The position numbers were made by a program, and so were the translations under genes. Of a DNA stretch of 11,588 nt, positions 1-6,856 are shown piece after piece. The DNA is from Candidatus Scatomorpha merdipullorum (GTDB lineage: Bacteria > Bacillota > Clostridia > Oscillospirales > Oscillospiraceae). The notes beneath the pieces are model-generated. The model was not told the DNA's origin, made no database searches, and was given only the letters and a program-made list of their open reading frames with translations. The number at the start of each line of letters is the position of its first letter. Position 1 is the stretch's first letter. The stretch lies in assembly GCA_018716795.1 (NCBI GenBank), contig DVJK01000057.1, positions 1 through 11,588 on the forward strand, read 5' to 3'.

Positions 1-1395
1 GTCTCCACGGACTACACGACGAGCGACAAGCTCTACTTTGAACCGCTCACGGTCGAGGACGTCATGAACGTCATAGAGCTCGAAAAGCCCCTCGGCGTCA
101 TAGCCACGCTCGGCGGCCAGACGGCGATAAACCTCGCCGAGCCGCTCATGGAGCACGGCGTGAAGCTCATAGGCACGGACTGCGAGGCCATTGAGCGCGC
201 CGAGAACCGCGACAGCTTTGAAAAGCTCCTGCTCGCGGAGAACATACCTCAGCCCGAGGGCCGCGCCGTCACGAGCGTGGACGCCGGCGCCGAGGCCGCG
301 AAGGAGATAGGCTATCCCGTGCTTGTCCGCCCGAGCTTCGTCCTCGGCGGCCGCGCGATGCAGATAGTCGCGGACGAGACTTCCCTGCGCTACTACCTCG
401 AGAACGCGGTGCGCATAGACGAGAAGCAGCCCGTCCTCGTCGACCGGTACATCTCCGGCCGCGAGTGCGAGGTCGACGCGGTCTGCGACGGCGTCAACGT
501 CTTCGTGCCCGGCATAATGGAGCACGTCGAGCGCACGGGCGTCCACTCCGGCGACTCCATAAGCGTCTACCCGCCCTACAACCTCAGCGAGCATGTCCGC
601 GAGGTCATATTGGACTACACCCGCCGCCTCGGCCTCGCCATAGGCATCGTCGGGCTCTACAACATCCAGTTCATCGTCGACAGGAACGACGACGTCTATA
701 TCATCGAGGTCAACCCGCGCTCGAGCCGCACCGTACCCTTCATCAGCAAGGCCACGGGCCGCTCCCTCGCCGACATCGGCACGCTGGCCATGCTGGGCGT
801 AAGCCTCCCCGAGCAGGGGATAACCGAGCTCTGCCCGCCCGACCGCGACAGGTTCTTCATCAAGGCCCCGGCCTTCAGCTTCTCCAAGCTCGCCGGGCTC
901 GACGCCTACCTCTCCCCCGAGATGAAATCCACCGGCGAGGCCATAGGCATAGACAAGACGATAAATCGCGCGCTCTACAAGGCGCTCGAGGCCAGCGGCA
1001 TGCGCGTCGCGAACGCCGGCACGGTCTTCGCCACGATAGCGGACGTCGACAAGGACGAGGCCCTGCCGCTTATCCGCCGCTTCTACGACCTCGGCTTCAA
1101 CATCGAGGCCACGGAGGGCACGGCCCGCTTCCTCAAGAGCCACGGCATACGCACCCGCGTGAGGAAAAAGATAAGCGAGGGCAGCGAGGAAATACTCGAC
1201 TCCATTCGCCAGGGCTACGTCAGCTACGTCATAAACACCCGCGACCTCAACGCCTCCGCCGGCCACTCCGACGGCTATGAGATACGCCGCTGCGCCGTCG
1301 AGAACAACGTGCCTATCTTCACCAGCCTCGACACCGTGAAGGTCCTGCTCGACGTCCTCGAGGAGATAACCATCTCCATCTCCACGATAGACTGA
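1..1395 (+). CDS. carB: Carbamoyl-phosphate synthase large subunit, C-terminal part (5'-truncated by the window)
   Basis: This is the 3' part of carB; the reading frame is open from base 1, so the gene begins outside the window. The 464 residues seen are a bit under half of the usual roughly 1,070. CarB makes carbamoyl phosphate from ammonia (delivered by CarA), bicarbonate and two ATP, in the cytoplasm. The fragment holds the second ATP-grasp unit, which phosphorylates carbamate: VLVRPSFVLGGRAM near residues 107-120, the YISGRECEVDA segment near 150, and the metal/ATP-binding EVNPRSSRTVPF near 236-247. The oligomerisation region follows, and an MGS-like allosteric domain occupies about 331-464 (EGTARFL, GYVSYVINT, the usual site for UMP or ornithine effectors). 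Its TGA shares one base with the pyrK start. Ile codons are strikingly ATA-rich. Identification is firm. Confidence 0.97.
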   Translation, partial: VSTDYTTSDKLYFEPLTVEDVMNVIELEKPLGVIATLGGQTAINLAEPLMEHGVKLIGTDCEAIERAENRDSFEKLLLAENIPQPEGRAVTSVDAGAEAAKEIGYPVLVRPSFVLGGRAMQIVADETSLRYYLENAVRIDEKQPVLVDRYISGRECEVDAVCDGVNVFVPGIMEHVERTGVHSGDSISVYPPYNLSEHVREVILDYTRRLGLAIGIVGLYNIQFIVDRNDDVYIIEVNPRSSRTVPFISKATGRSLADIGTLAMLGVSLPEQGITELCPPDRDRFFIKAPAFSFSKLAGLDAYLSPEMKSTGEAIGIDKTINRALYKALEASGMRVANAGTVFATIADVDKDEALPLIRRFYDLGFNIEATEGTARFLKSHGIRTRVRKKISEGSEEILDSIRQGYVSYVINTRDLNASAGHSDGYEIRRCAVENNVPIFTSLDTVKVLLDVLEEITISISTID

Positions 1396-2123
1396 TGAAA
1401 AAGGGCGTATTCACTCTCATCGAAAACACCGAGCTCGTCCCCGGGATGCACCGGCTGACCTTCTCGGGCGACGGCTCGGGCATAGTGCCCGGCCAGTTCG
1501 CCGAGGTAAGCGTGCCCGGATACTTCCTGCGGCGGCCCTTCTCCGTCGCGGGCTTTGACGAGGGAAGCCTCACCCTCGCCGTGCGCGTGCGCGGCGAGGG
1601 CACGGCGGCGCTCTGCGCCATGGAGCCCGGCGCGAGGCTCGACATCCTCACCTGCCTCGGGAACGGCTTCGACCTCTCCCTCGCCGGCAAGCGGCCGCTG
1701 CTCATAGGCGGAGGCAGCGGCGTGGGCGTGCTCATGCCGCTCTGCCGCGCGCTCACGGAGGCGGGCGCGGAGGTCTCGGCGGCGCTGGGCTTCGGCTCCG
1801 CGGCGGAGAGCTTCTGCGTGAACGACTTTGTCGCCCTCGGCGCGACCACGGCCGTGTACACCGCCGACGGCTCGCTGGGCCGCCGCGGCCTCGTCACGGA
1901 GGCGCTGCGGGACTTTGAGTACAGTTCGGTCTACGCCTGCGGCGCCGTGCCGATGCTGCAAATTATAGACCGCGAGGCGGCGGCCCCCGCGCAGTTCTCG
2001 CTTGAGGCGCGCATGGGCTGCGGCTTCGGGGCCTGCATGGGCTGCACGGTCGAGACCGTGAACGGCCCGAAGCGCGTCTGCAAAGACGGGCCGGTCTTCG
2101 GAAGGGGTGAGCTCGTATGGTGA
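1395..2123 (+). CDS. pyrK: Dihydroorotate dehydrogenase B, electron transfer subunit
   Basis: PyrK carries FAD and a [2Fe-2S] cluster and passes electrons from the FMN of PyrD to NAD+. In the 242-residue product, the FAD-binding RRPFS motif lies at 46-50 and the nucleotide-binding glycine-rich GGGSGVGVL at 105-113. Four cluster cysteines lie near the C-terminus at C209, C214, C217 and C229 (C-x4-C-x2-C-x11-C), the family pattern. Length is close to that of known PyrK proteins. The start codon overlaps the carB stop by one base (TGATG), and I see no Shine-Dalgarno sequence ahead of it, so translation probably depends on ribosomes finishing carB. It is followed directly by its partner pyrD, overlapping by 7 bases. 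Confidence 0.95.
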   Translation: MKKGVFTLIENTELVPGMHRLTFSGDGSGIVPGQFAEVSVPGYFLRRPFSVAGFDEGSLTLAVRVRGEGTAALCAMEPGARLDILTCLGNGFDLSLAGKRPLLIGGGSGVGVLMPLCRALTEAGAEVSAALGFGSAAESFCVNDFVALGATTAVYTADGSLGRRGLVTEALRDFEYSSVYACGAVPMLQIIDREAAAPAQFSLEARMGCGFGACMGCTVETVNGPKRVCKDGPVFGRGELVW

Positions 2124-3034
2124 ACACGGCGGTCAAGCTGTGCGGCATCGAGCTTGACAACCCCGTCATACCCGCCAGCGGCACCTTCGGCTACGGGCAC
2201 GAGTTCGCGAAGATATACGACATCAACTGCCTCGGGGCCTTCTCCATTAAGGGCACGACGAGGGAGCCGCGCTTTGGGAATCCCGCGCCGCGCATAGCCG
2301 ACGCGCCCGCGGGTATGCTCAACTCCGTCGGCCTTCAGAACCCCGGCGTCGAGGCGGTCGCCGCCCGCGAGCTGCCCGAGCTCGCGAAGGTGTATCATAA
2401 GAAGGTCCTCGCCAACGTCTGCGGCTTCTCCGTGGACGAGTATGTCGAGGTCGCCGCGCGGCTCGACAGAGAGGACATCGTCGGCTGGCTCGAGCTCAAC
2501 GTGAGCTGCCCGAACGTACACGGCGGCGGCATGGGCTTCGGCACCACCTGCGAGGGCGCCGCCACAGTCACCCGCGAGGTAAAGCGCGCGGTGAAAAAGC
2601 CCGTCATAGTCAAGCTCACGCCCAACGTCACGGACATCGCCGCGATAGCCCGGGCCTGCGAGGAGGCGGGCGCGGACGGCCTCTCGCTTATAAACACCGT
2701 CCTCGCCATGCGGATAGACCCCGCAGCGAGAAAGCCGGTGCTCGCGAACGTCACCGGCGGCCTCTCCGGGAGCGCGGTCTTCCCGCTCGCGCTGCGCTGC
2801 GTATACCAGGTCTACGAGGCCGTGGATATACCCATAATCGGCATGGGCGGCGTGAGCTCGGCGCGCGGCGTCATTGAGATGATGCTCGCCGGCGCGGAGG
2901 CCGTCGGCGTGGGCGCGGCGAACCTCACGAACCCCTTCGCGGCGAAGGAGATAATCGAAGCCCTGCCCGCGGAGATGCGAAAATACGGAATCGAAAATCT
3001 GGCTGATATAATAGGAGGAGCACACAATGGCTAA
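2117..3034 (+). CDS. pyrD: Dihydroorotate dehydrogenase, class 1B catalytic subunit
   Basis: PyrD oxidises dihydroorotate to orotate on an FMN cofactor, the fourth step of UMP synthesis. The 305-residue product has the N-terminal PVIPASGTFGYG segment at 17-27, the NPG substrate/FMN region at 75-77, and NVSCPN at 128-133. In that motif C131 sits where class 1 enzymes have the catalytic cysteine base; class 2 enzymes have serine there. The FMN phosphate-binding IGMGGVSSA lies near the C-terminus. The cysteine plus the adjacent pyrK place it in class 1B, the cytosolic NAD-linked form. The chosen ATG is preceded by AGGGG at about 2104-2108. It overlaps pyrK by 7 bases and pyrF by 8. Confidence 0.96.
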   Translation: MVNTAVKLCGIELDNPVIPASGTFGYGHEFAKIYDINCLGAFSIKGTTREPRFGNPAPRIADAPAGMLNSVGLQNPGVEAVAARELPELAKVYHKKVLANVCGFSVDEYVEVAARLDREDIVGWLELNVSCPNVHGGGMGFGTTCEGAATVTREVKRAVKKPVIVKLTPNVTDIAAIARACEEAGADGLSLINTVLAMRIDPAARKPVLANVTGGLSGSAVFPLALRCVYQVYEAVDIPIIGMGGVSSARGVIEMMLAGAEAVGVGAANLTNPFAAKEIIEALPAEMRKYGIENLADIIGGAHNG

Positions 3035-3737
3035 AGACGTGATAATCGCCTGCGACATGCCCGACCGCGAGAGCGTGCTGAGCTTCCTCGACCGCTTCGG
3101 CGGCGAGCAGCCCTGGGTGAAGATAGGCATGGAGCTCTTTTACGCCGAGGGCCCGGAGATAGTGCGCGAGATAAAGCGGCGCGGCTTCCACATCTTCCTC
3201 GACCTCAAGCTCTGCGACATACCCAACACCGTGCGCGGCGCGATGCGCTCCCTGCGCGGCCTGGGCGTCGACATCATCAACCTGCACGCCTTCGGCGCCG
3301 CCGACATGATGCGCGCCGCCGCCGAGGGCCTTACGGACGAAAACGGCGAGCGCGAAACGAAGCTCATCGCCGTCACCGTCCTCACCTCCACGAGCGAGGA
3401 GACGCTGCACCGCGAGGTGCTTATAGACCGGCCCCTGGCCGACACCTGCATCGCCTACGCTGAGAACGCCGCGGCCGCGGGCCTCGACGGCGTGGTCTGC
3501 TCCCCGCTGGAGAGCCCGGTCATTCACGAGCGCTGCGGCGCGGGCTTCCTCACCGTCACGCCCGGCGTGCGCTTCGCCGGCGGAGAAAAGGGCGACCAGG
3601 TGCGCGTCACCACGCCGGCGCGCGCCGGCGAGCTCGGCAGCGACTACATCGTCATGGGCCGCCCCATAACCGGCGCGGCCGACCCCGTGGCGGCCTGGAA
3701 GCGGGCCCGCGCGGAATTCCTGGGAGGTAATGCATAA
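3027..3737 (+). CDS. pyrF: Orotidine 5'-phosphate decarboxylase
   Basis: PyrF converts OMP to UMP, the last step of the pathway, without a cofactor. The 236-residue product is a normal-length type 1 enzyme. The signature DLKLCDIPNT gives the charged active-site network D59, K61 and D64; D10 and K32 (WVKIGMELF) complete the usual substrate contacts. The phosphate-gripping elements are TPGVR at 178-182 and GRPIT at 211-215. A strong Shine-Dalgarno sequence, AGGAGG at 3013-3018, stands 8 bases before the ATG. Its TAA shares a base with the pyrE start. All catalytic residues I would expect are present. Confidence 0.96.
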   Translation: MAKDVIIACDMPDRESVLSFLDRFGGEQPWVKIGMELFYAEGPEIVREIKRRGFHIFLDLKLCDIPNTVRGAMRSLRGLGVDIINLHAFGAADMMRAAAEGLTDENGERETKLIAVTVLTSTSEETLHREVLIDRPLADTCIAYAENAAAAGLDGVVCSPLESPVIHERCGAGFLTVTPGVRFAGGEKGDQVRVTTPARAGELGSDYIVMGRPITGAADPVAAWKRARAEFLGGNA

Positions 3738-4378
3738 TGGCCAAGTTCGACGTCTCCCGCGCCCTTCTGAGCATCGGCGCGGTCTTCCTCCGCCCCGACG
3801 AGCCCTTCACCTGGGCCAGCGGGATAAAGAGCCCCATATACTGCGACAACCGCCTCATCCTCACCGCGCCCGAAGTGCGCGACGGCGTTGAAAACGCACT
3901 CGCGGAAATGATAAGGCGCGAGTTCCCCGAGGCCGAGGCGCTTATGGGCACGGCCACCGCCGGCATCGCCCACGCGGCGATTGCCGCGCACATTCTCGGC
4001 CTGCCCATGGGCTATGTGCGCTCCGGCAGCAAGGACCACGGCCGTCAGAACCGGATAGAGGGCCGTCTGGTCCCCGGCGAGAAGGTCGTCGTGGTCGAGG
4101 ACCTCATCTCCACCGGCGGAAGCGCGCTCGAGGCCGTCGAGGCCCTGCGCGAGGCCGGGGCCGAGGTGCTGGGCATCGCCGCGCTCTTCACCTACGGCAT
4201 GGAAAAGGGCAAGAAGCGGATAGCCGAGCACAACACCGTCGCGCACTGCCTCACGAACTTCGACGAGGTCGTCGCCGCCGCGGCCGAGGACGGGGCCTTC
4301 CCCGCGAGCTACGTGCCCGCGCTCACGGCCTTCCGGGATAACCCCGACGACGGCGCATGGCAGGAGGCGCTCAAATGA
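3737..4378 (+). CDS. pyrE: Orotate phosphoribosyltransferase
   Basis: PyrE joins orotate to PRPP to make OMP, the substrate of PyrF encoded just upstream. The 213-residue product has the PRPP-binding signature VVVVEDLISTGGSA at 117-130, with the acidic pair E121/D122. The flexible catalytic loop is at 94-108 (R95, K99, H101). N-terminal substrate segments include FTWASGIKSPIYCDNR at 24-39. The start overlaps the pyrF stop by one base (TAATG), with GGGAGG at 3722-3727 as ribosome binding site. The 3' end overlaps pyrB by 4 bases. Length and motifs match the family. Confidence 0.95.
   Translation: MAKFDVSRALLSIGAVFLRPDEPFTWASGIKSPIYCDNRLILTAPEVRDGVENALAEMIRREFPEAEALMGTATAGIAHAAIAAHILGLPMGYVRSGSKDHGRQNRIEGRLVPGEKVVVVEDLISTGGSALEAVEALREAGAEVLGIAALFTYGMEKGKKRIAEHNTVAHCLTNFDEVVAAAAEDGAFPASYVPALTAFRDNPDDGAWQEALK
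4362..4367 (+). promoter_or_regulatory. Shine-Dalgarno sequence that fixes the pyrB start
   Basis: AGGAGG lies inside the end of pyrE, 7 bases before the ATG at 4375. The alternative ATG at 4357 lies upstream of this site and has no ribosome binding sequence of its own, so the downstream start is preferred. Confidence 0.8.
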
Positions 4379-5295
4379 GGCACCTCATCGACATACGCGA
4401 CCTCACGCAGGCGGAGATTGTCTCCCTGCTCGACCTCGCCGACGACATTATGGCCCGCCGCGAGGACTATCGCGAGGTCTGCCGCTATAAAAAGCTCGCG
4501 ACGCTCTTCTTCGAGCCGAGCACGCGCACGCGCCTGAGCTTTGAGGCCGCGATGATGGAGCTCGGCGGCAAGGTGCTGGGCTTCTCCGAGGCCGCGAGCT
4601 CCTCGGCCAGCAAGGGCGAGAGCGTGGCGGACACCGTCCGCGTCGTCGGCTGCTACGCCGACATCATCGCCATGCGGCACCCCAAGGAGGGCGCGCCGCT
4701 CGCCGCCGCGCTGCACTCCACCGTGCCCATAATCAACGCCGGCGACGGCGGGCACAACCACCCCACGCAGACGCTGACCGACCTCCTGACCATTCGCCGC
4801 GAGAAGGGCTCGCTCGACGGCTTCACGATTGGCCTCTGCGGCGACCTCAAGTTCGGCCGCACCGTCCACTCGCTTATCGCCGCGCTCACGCGCTGCGAGG
4901 GCGTGCGCTTCGTCTGCATCTCGCCCGAGGAGCTGCGCCTGCCCGGCTACGTCCGTCAGGACGTGCTCGAGCGCTCCGGCGCGAGCTTCGCCGAGGTGCG
5001 CGACCTCGCCGAGGTCATGCCCGAGCTCGACGTGCTCTACATGACCCGCGTCCAGCGCGAGCGCTTCTTCAACGAGGAGGACTACCTCCGCCTCAAGGAC
5101 AGCTATATCCTCACGCCCGCCAAGCTGGAGAGCGCGAAGAGCAGCCTCTCTATCCTCCACCCGCTGCCGCGCGTCAATGAGATTGACACGGCGATAGACT
5201 CCGACCCGCGCGCCTGCTACTTCCGCCAGGCGCTCAACGGCAAGTTCGTGCGCATGGCGCTCATTCTCAAGCTGCTCGAGGAGGCCGAAAAATGA
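4375..5295 (+). CDS. pyrB: Aspartate transcarbamoylase catalytic chain
   Basis: PyrB condenses carbamoyl phosphate with aspartate to give carbamoyl aspartate, the committed step of the pathway. I start it at 4375 rather than the in-frame ATG at 4357. AGGAGG at 4362-4367 lies 7 bases before 4375, and this gives a 306-residue protein starting MRHLIDIRDL, close to the usual 304-311, with an ATGA overlap on the pyrE stop. Motifs: the carbamoyl-phosphate loop FFEPSTRTR at 45-53, the 80s-loop lysine K80, HPTQTLTD at 129-136, and HPLPRVNEID at 262-271. The adjacent pyrI implies a holoenzyme of catalytic trimers linked by regulatory dimers, unlike the unregulated Bacillus enzyme. Confidence 0.96.
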   Translation: MRHLIDIRDLTQAEIVSLLDLADDIMARREDYREVCRYKKLATLFFEPSTRTRLSFEAAMMELGGKVLGFSEAASSSASKGESVADTVRVVGCYADIIAMRHPKEGAPLAAALHSTVPIINAGDGGHNHPTQTLTDLLTIRREKGSLDGFTIGLCGDLKFGRTVHSLIAALTRCEGVRFVCISPEELRLPGYVRQDVLERSGASFAEVRDLAEVMPELDVLYMTRVQRERFFNEEDYLRLKDSYILTPAKLESAKSSLSILHPLPRVNEIDTAIDSDPRACYFRQALNGKFVRMALILKLLEEAEK

Positions 5296-5720
5296 ACATA
5301 GACTCCATCAAGAACGGCCTGGTCATAGACCACATCCGCGCCGGCGGGGCCATGGACCTCTACCGCCTGCTCCACCTCGGCGACATGGACTGCACCGTGG
5401 CCATCATCAAGAACGCGCCCAGCCGCAAGCTCGGCCGCAAGGATATCATCAAGATAGACTCCGACCGCGACATTGACCTCGGCGTCATAGGCTTCGTCGA
5501 CCCGGACGCGACGATAAACGTCATACGCGAGGGCAGGCTTGTCTCCAAGCGCAAGCTGGATTTGCCGGAGCGCATCGTGAACGTCCTCAAGTGCCGCAAC
5601 CCCAGGTGCATCACCACTGTGGAGCCCGGCCTCGACCAGGTCTTCTTCCTCTCCGACCGGGATACGCACACCTACCGCTGCCTCTACTGCGAGGCCAGAG
5701 CGGAGCTCAATAAGAAATAA
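5292..5720 (+). CDS. pyrI: Aspartate transcarbamoylase regulatory chain
   Basis: PyrI binds nucleotide effectors and joins PyrB trimers into the allosteric holoenzyme. The 142-residue product has an N-terminal effector-binding half (DHIRAGGAMDLYRLL from residue 13) and a C-terminal zinc domain. The zinc ligands are C101, C106, C130 and C133, in the family spacing C-x4-C then C-x2-C. The start forms an ATGA overlap with the pyrB stop, and GAGGAGG at 5278-5284 stands 7 bases ahead. It is the last gene of the operon; a strong terminator starts 5 bases after its stop. Having it last and overlapping pyrB suits co-translation of the two chains. Confidence 0.96.
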   Translation: MNIDSIKNGLVIDHIRAGGAMDLYRLLHLGDMDCTVAIIKNAPSRKLGRKDIIKIDSDRDIDLGVIGFVDPDATINVIREGRLVSKRKLDLPERIVNVLKCRNPRCITTVEPGLDQVFFLSDRDTHTYRCLYCEARAELNKK

Positions 5721-5725
5721 GCGAA

Positions 5726-5760
5726 GCGCCGCGGGAAATTCCCCGCGGCGCCGGTTTTTT
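5726..5760 (+). terminator. Rho-independent terminator of the pyr operon
   Basis: A perfect 10-bp stem, GCGCCGCGGG at 5726-5735 with CCCGCGGCGC at 5742-5751, encloses a 6-base loop. After a CGG spacer comes a run of six T at 5755-5760. It begins just after the pyrI stop, in the right orientation to end the operon. Confidence 0.92.
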
Positions 5761-5790
5761 AAAAGGCCGCCGGGGCCTTTTAAGGCGGCC
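5761..5790 (-). terminator. Rho-independent terminator of the convergent SpoIID-type gene
   Basis: Read on the - strand, a perfect 7-bp stem GGCCGCC/GGCGGCC (5765-5771 with 5784-5790) is followed by TTTT (complement of 5761-5764). An alternative nested hairpin pairs AAAAGGCC at 5761-5768 with GGCCTTTT at 5774-5781. The stem abuts the - strand stop codon at 5791. With the + strand terminator beside it, it insulates two convergent genes within 70 bases. Confidence 0.8.
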
Positions 5791-6774
5791 TCACGCCCCG
5801 ACGAGCTCCGTGCCCGGGTAGTAGTGGGCGAGGATTTCGCGGTAGTCCGCGCCGCCCTCCGCCATGACGTTCGCGCCGTACTGGCTCATGCCCACGCCGT
5901 GGCCGTAGCCGGTGACGGTGAAGAGGAAGGCCTCGCCCGTGCAGTCGAGGGTGAAGGCCGTGCTGCGAAGGGAGAAGGCCTCGCGCAGCTCCTGCCCCGT
6001 GAAGCTCTCGCCGCCTATCTCCACGCTCTCCACCCGGCCGCTTCCGTCGCGCTCAAGCGGGCCGAGCCAGCCGGCCGGCCCGCCGGAGAGGTCCGCCCCG
6101 GGCCGGAGGGCCGTGAGCTTCGCGGCGAAGTCCTCAGGCGAGACCTCGACGCTTGTGACGTAGTCCGGCACGTCCCCGGCGGTCTCGGGCGAGCTCACGC
6201 TGACGAGATAGGGCCGCGCCGACCAGACCTCGGCGGCGTCCTCCGTCATGCCCGCGGAGGAGGAGTGGAACACCGCCTCTATGGCCTCGCCCTCCCAGGC
6301 GAGGTACTGCCCGTCGGTGGAGGAGGCGGCCTCGAACACCTTTTCATAGTTTGAGTCAAAGCTCCCGCCCCAGCTCCCGCGCAGGCTCTCGCGGTCCAGA
6401 TGCGCCTTGCAGCAGGCCGGATCGTCGCAGACCGCCGCCTCGGAGTGGGCGGCCTTGCCGGAGCCCATGAGGTGGAGGATATACGTCCGCGCGGCCACCG
6501 CCTGGGCGCGCAGGGCCTCGTCCTCAAAGGACGCGGGCATCTCCGCGGCCACGACGCCGGGCAGCCACTCGGCCATCGTCGTCTGCACGAGCTCGCCGCC
6601 GGAGAGGGCGGCGAAGCTTATGTCCGCGTCCGCGCCGTAATACCCCTCCCGCCCCGGCGTCTCCGCCTCTCCCTCGGCCCGCCGAGCGGGCAGGAGCGCC
6701 GCCGCCAGGGCCAGCGCGAGGCAGGCGAGCCCCGCGGCAATCTTGGCTCTCAGGCTTCCTCCCTCCTTTTGCAC
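5791..6774 (-). CDS. spoIID: SpoIID/LytB-family peptidoglycan lytic transglycosylase (stage II sporulation protein D)
   Basis: SpoIID cuts stem-peptide-free glycan strands during forespore engulfment, with SpoIIP and SpoIIM, at the outer face of the mother-cell membrane. The product is up to 327 residues (B. subtilis SpoIID is about 340). It has an N-terminal hydrophobic anchor at 12-30. AAEMPASF at 76-83 carries E78, the expected catalytic glutamate, followed by ALRAQAVAARTYIL. H110, C116 and C122 fit the spaced His/Cys/Cys zinc site that I recall from Clostridioides difficile SpoIID. The C-terminal hallmark is GYGHGVGMSQYGAN, then YREILAHYYPGTEL. The longest frame starts at GTG 6774, but AAGGAGG at 6762-6768 lies just inside it and points to a CTG start at 6753. 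A general SpoIID/LytB-domain wall enzyme is the alternative. Confidence 0.88.
   Translation of the reverse strand: MQKEGGSLRAKIAAGLACLALALAAALLPARRAEGEAETPGREGYYGADADISFAALSGGELVQTTMAEWLPGVVAAEMPASFEDEALRAQAVAARTYILHLMGSGKAAHSEAAVCDDPACCKAHLDRESLRGSWGGSFDSNYEKVFEAASSTDGQYLAWEGEAIEAVFHSSSAGMTEDAAEVWSARPYLVSVSSPETAGDVPDYVTSVEVSPEDFAAKLTALRPGADLSGGPAGWLGPLERDGSGRVESVEIGGESFTGQELREAFSLRSTAFTLDCTGEAFLFTVTGYGHGVGMSQYGANVMAEGGADYREILAHYYPGTELVGA
6762..6768 (-). promoter_or_regulatory. Shine-Dalgarno sequence inside the apparent start of the SpoIID-type gene
   Basis: On the - strand AAGGAGG at 6768-6762 is followed after 8 bases by an in-frame CTG (6753-6751). The GTG at 6774 lies before it and has no ribosome binding site visible upstream. 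No in-frame ATG, GTG or TTG follows at a usable distance. Confidence 0.6.
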
Positions 6775-6776
6775 AC

Positions 6777-6805
6777 TTGACTTAAGGCCGGGCGCGGTAT
6801 AAAAT
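6777..6805 (+). promoter_or_regulatory. Sigma-A-type promoter of the membrane protein gene
   Basis: TTGACT at 6777-6782 and TAAAAT at 6800-6805 are separated by 17 bases, close to the housekeeping consensus. The predicted start of transcription, about 6812, lies after the first in-frame ATG (6809), which argues for translation from the ATG at 6857. The -35 box nearly touches the start of the divergent SpoIID-type gene. Confidence 0.7.
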
Positions 6806-6856
6806 TACATGAGCGCCCTGCGCCTCACATCATTTTATTTGGACGGATCTGACCAT

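Noticed and set aside
1931..3130. Long - strand open frame of 399 codons opposite pyrK/pyrD, and similar long antisense frames throughout
   Set aside because: These lie opposite strongly recognised genes, have low-complexity Arg/Ala/Gly/Glu-rich translations and no family features. GC-rich DNA with few stop codons produces such shadows.
6775..6830. Possible sigma-E promoter for the SpoIID-type gene (CATGTAAT on the - strand)
   Set aside because: It only partly resembles a sigma-E -10 box, and I find no convincing -35 partner at the right spacing. Control in the mother cell is plausible from the family but is not shown by the sequence.
6809..6856. N-terminal extension of the membrane protein from ATG 6809
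   Set aside because: The predicted transcription start is at about 6812 and there is no ribosome binding site ahead of 6809; the extension is hydrophilic and precedes a natural membrane-helix start.
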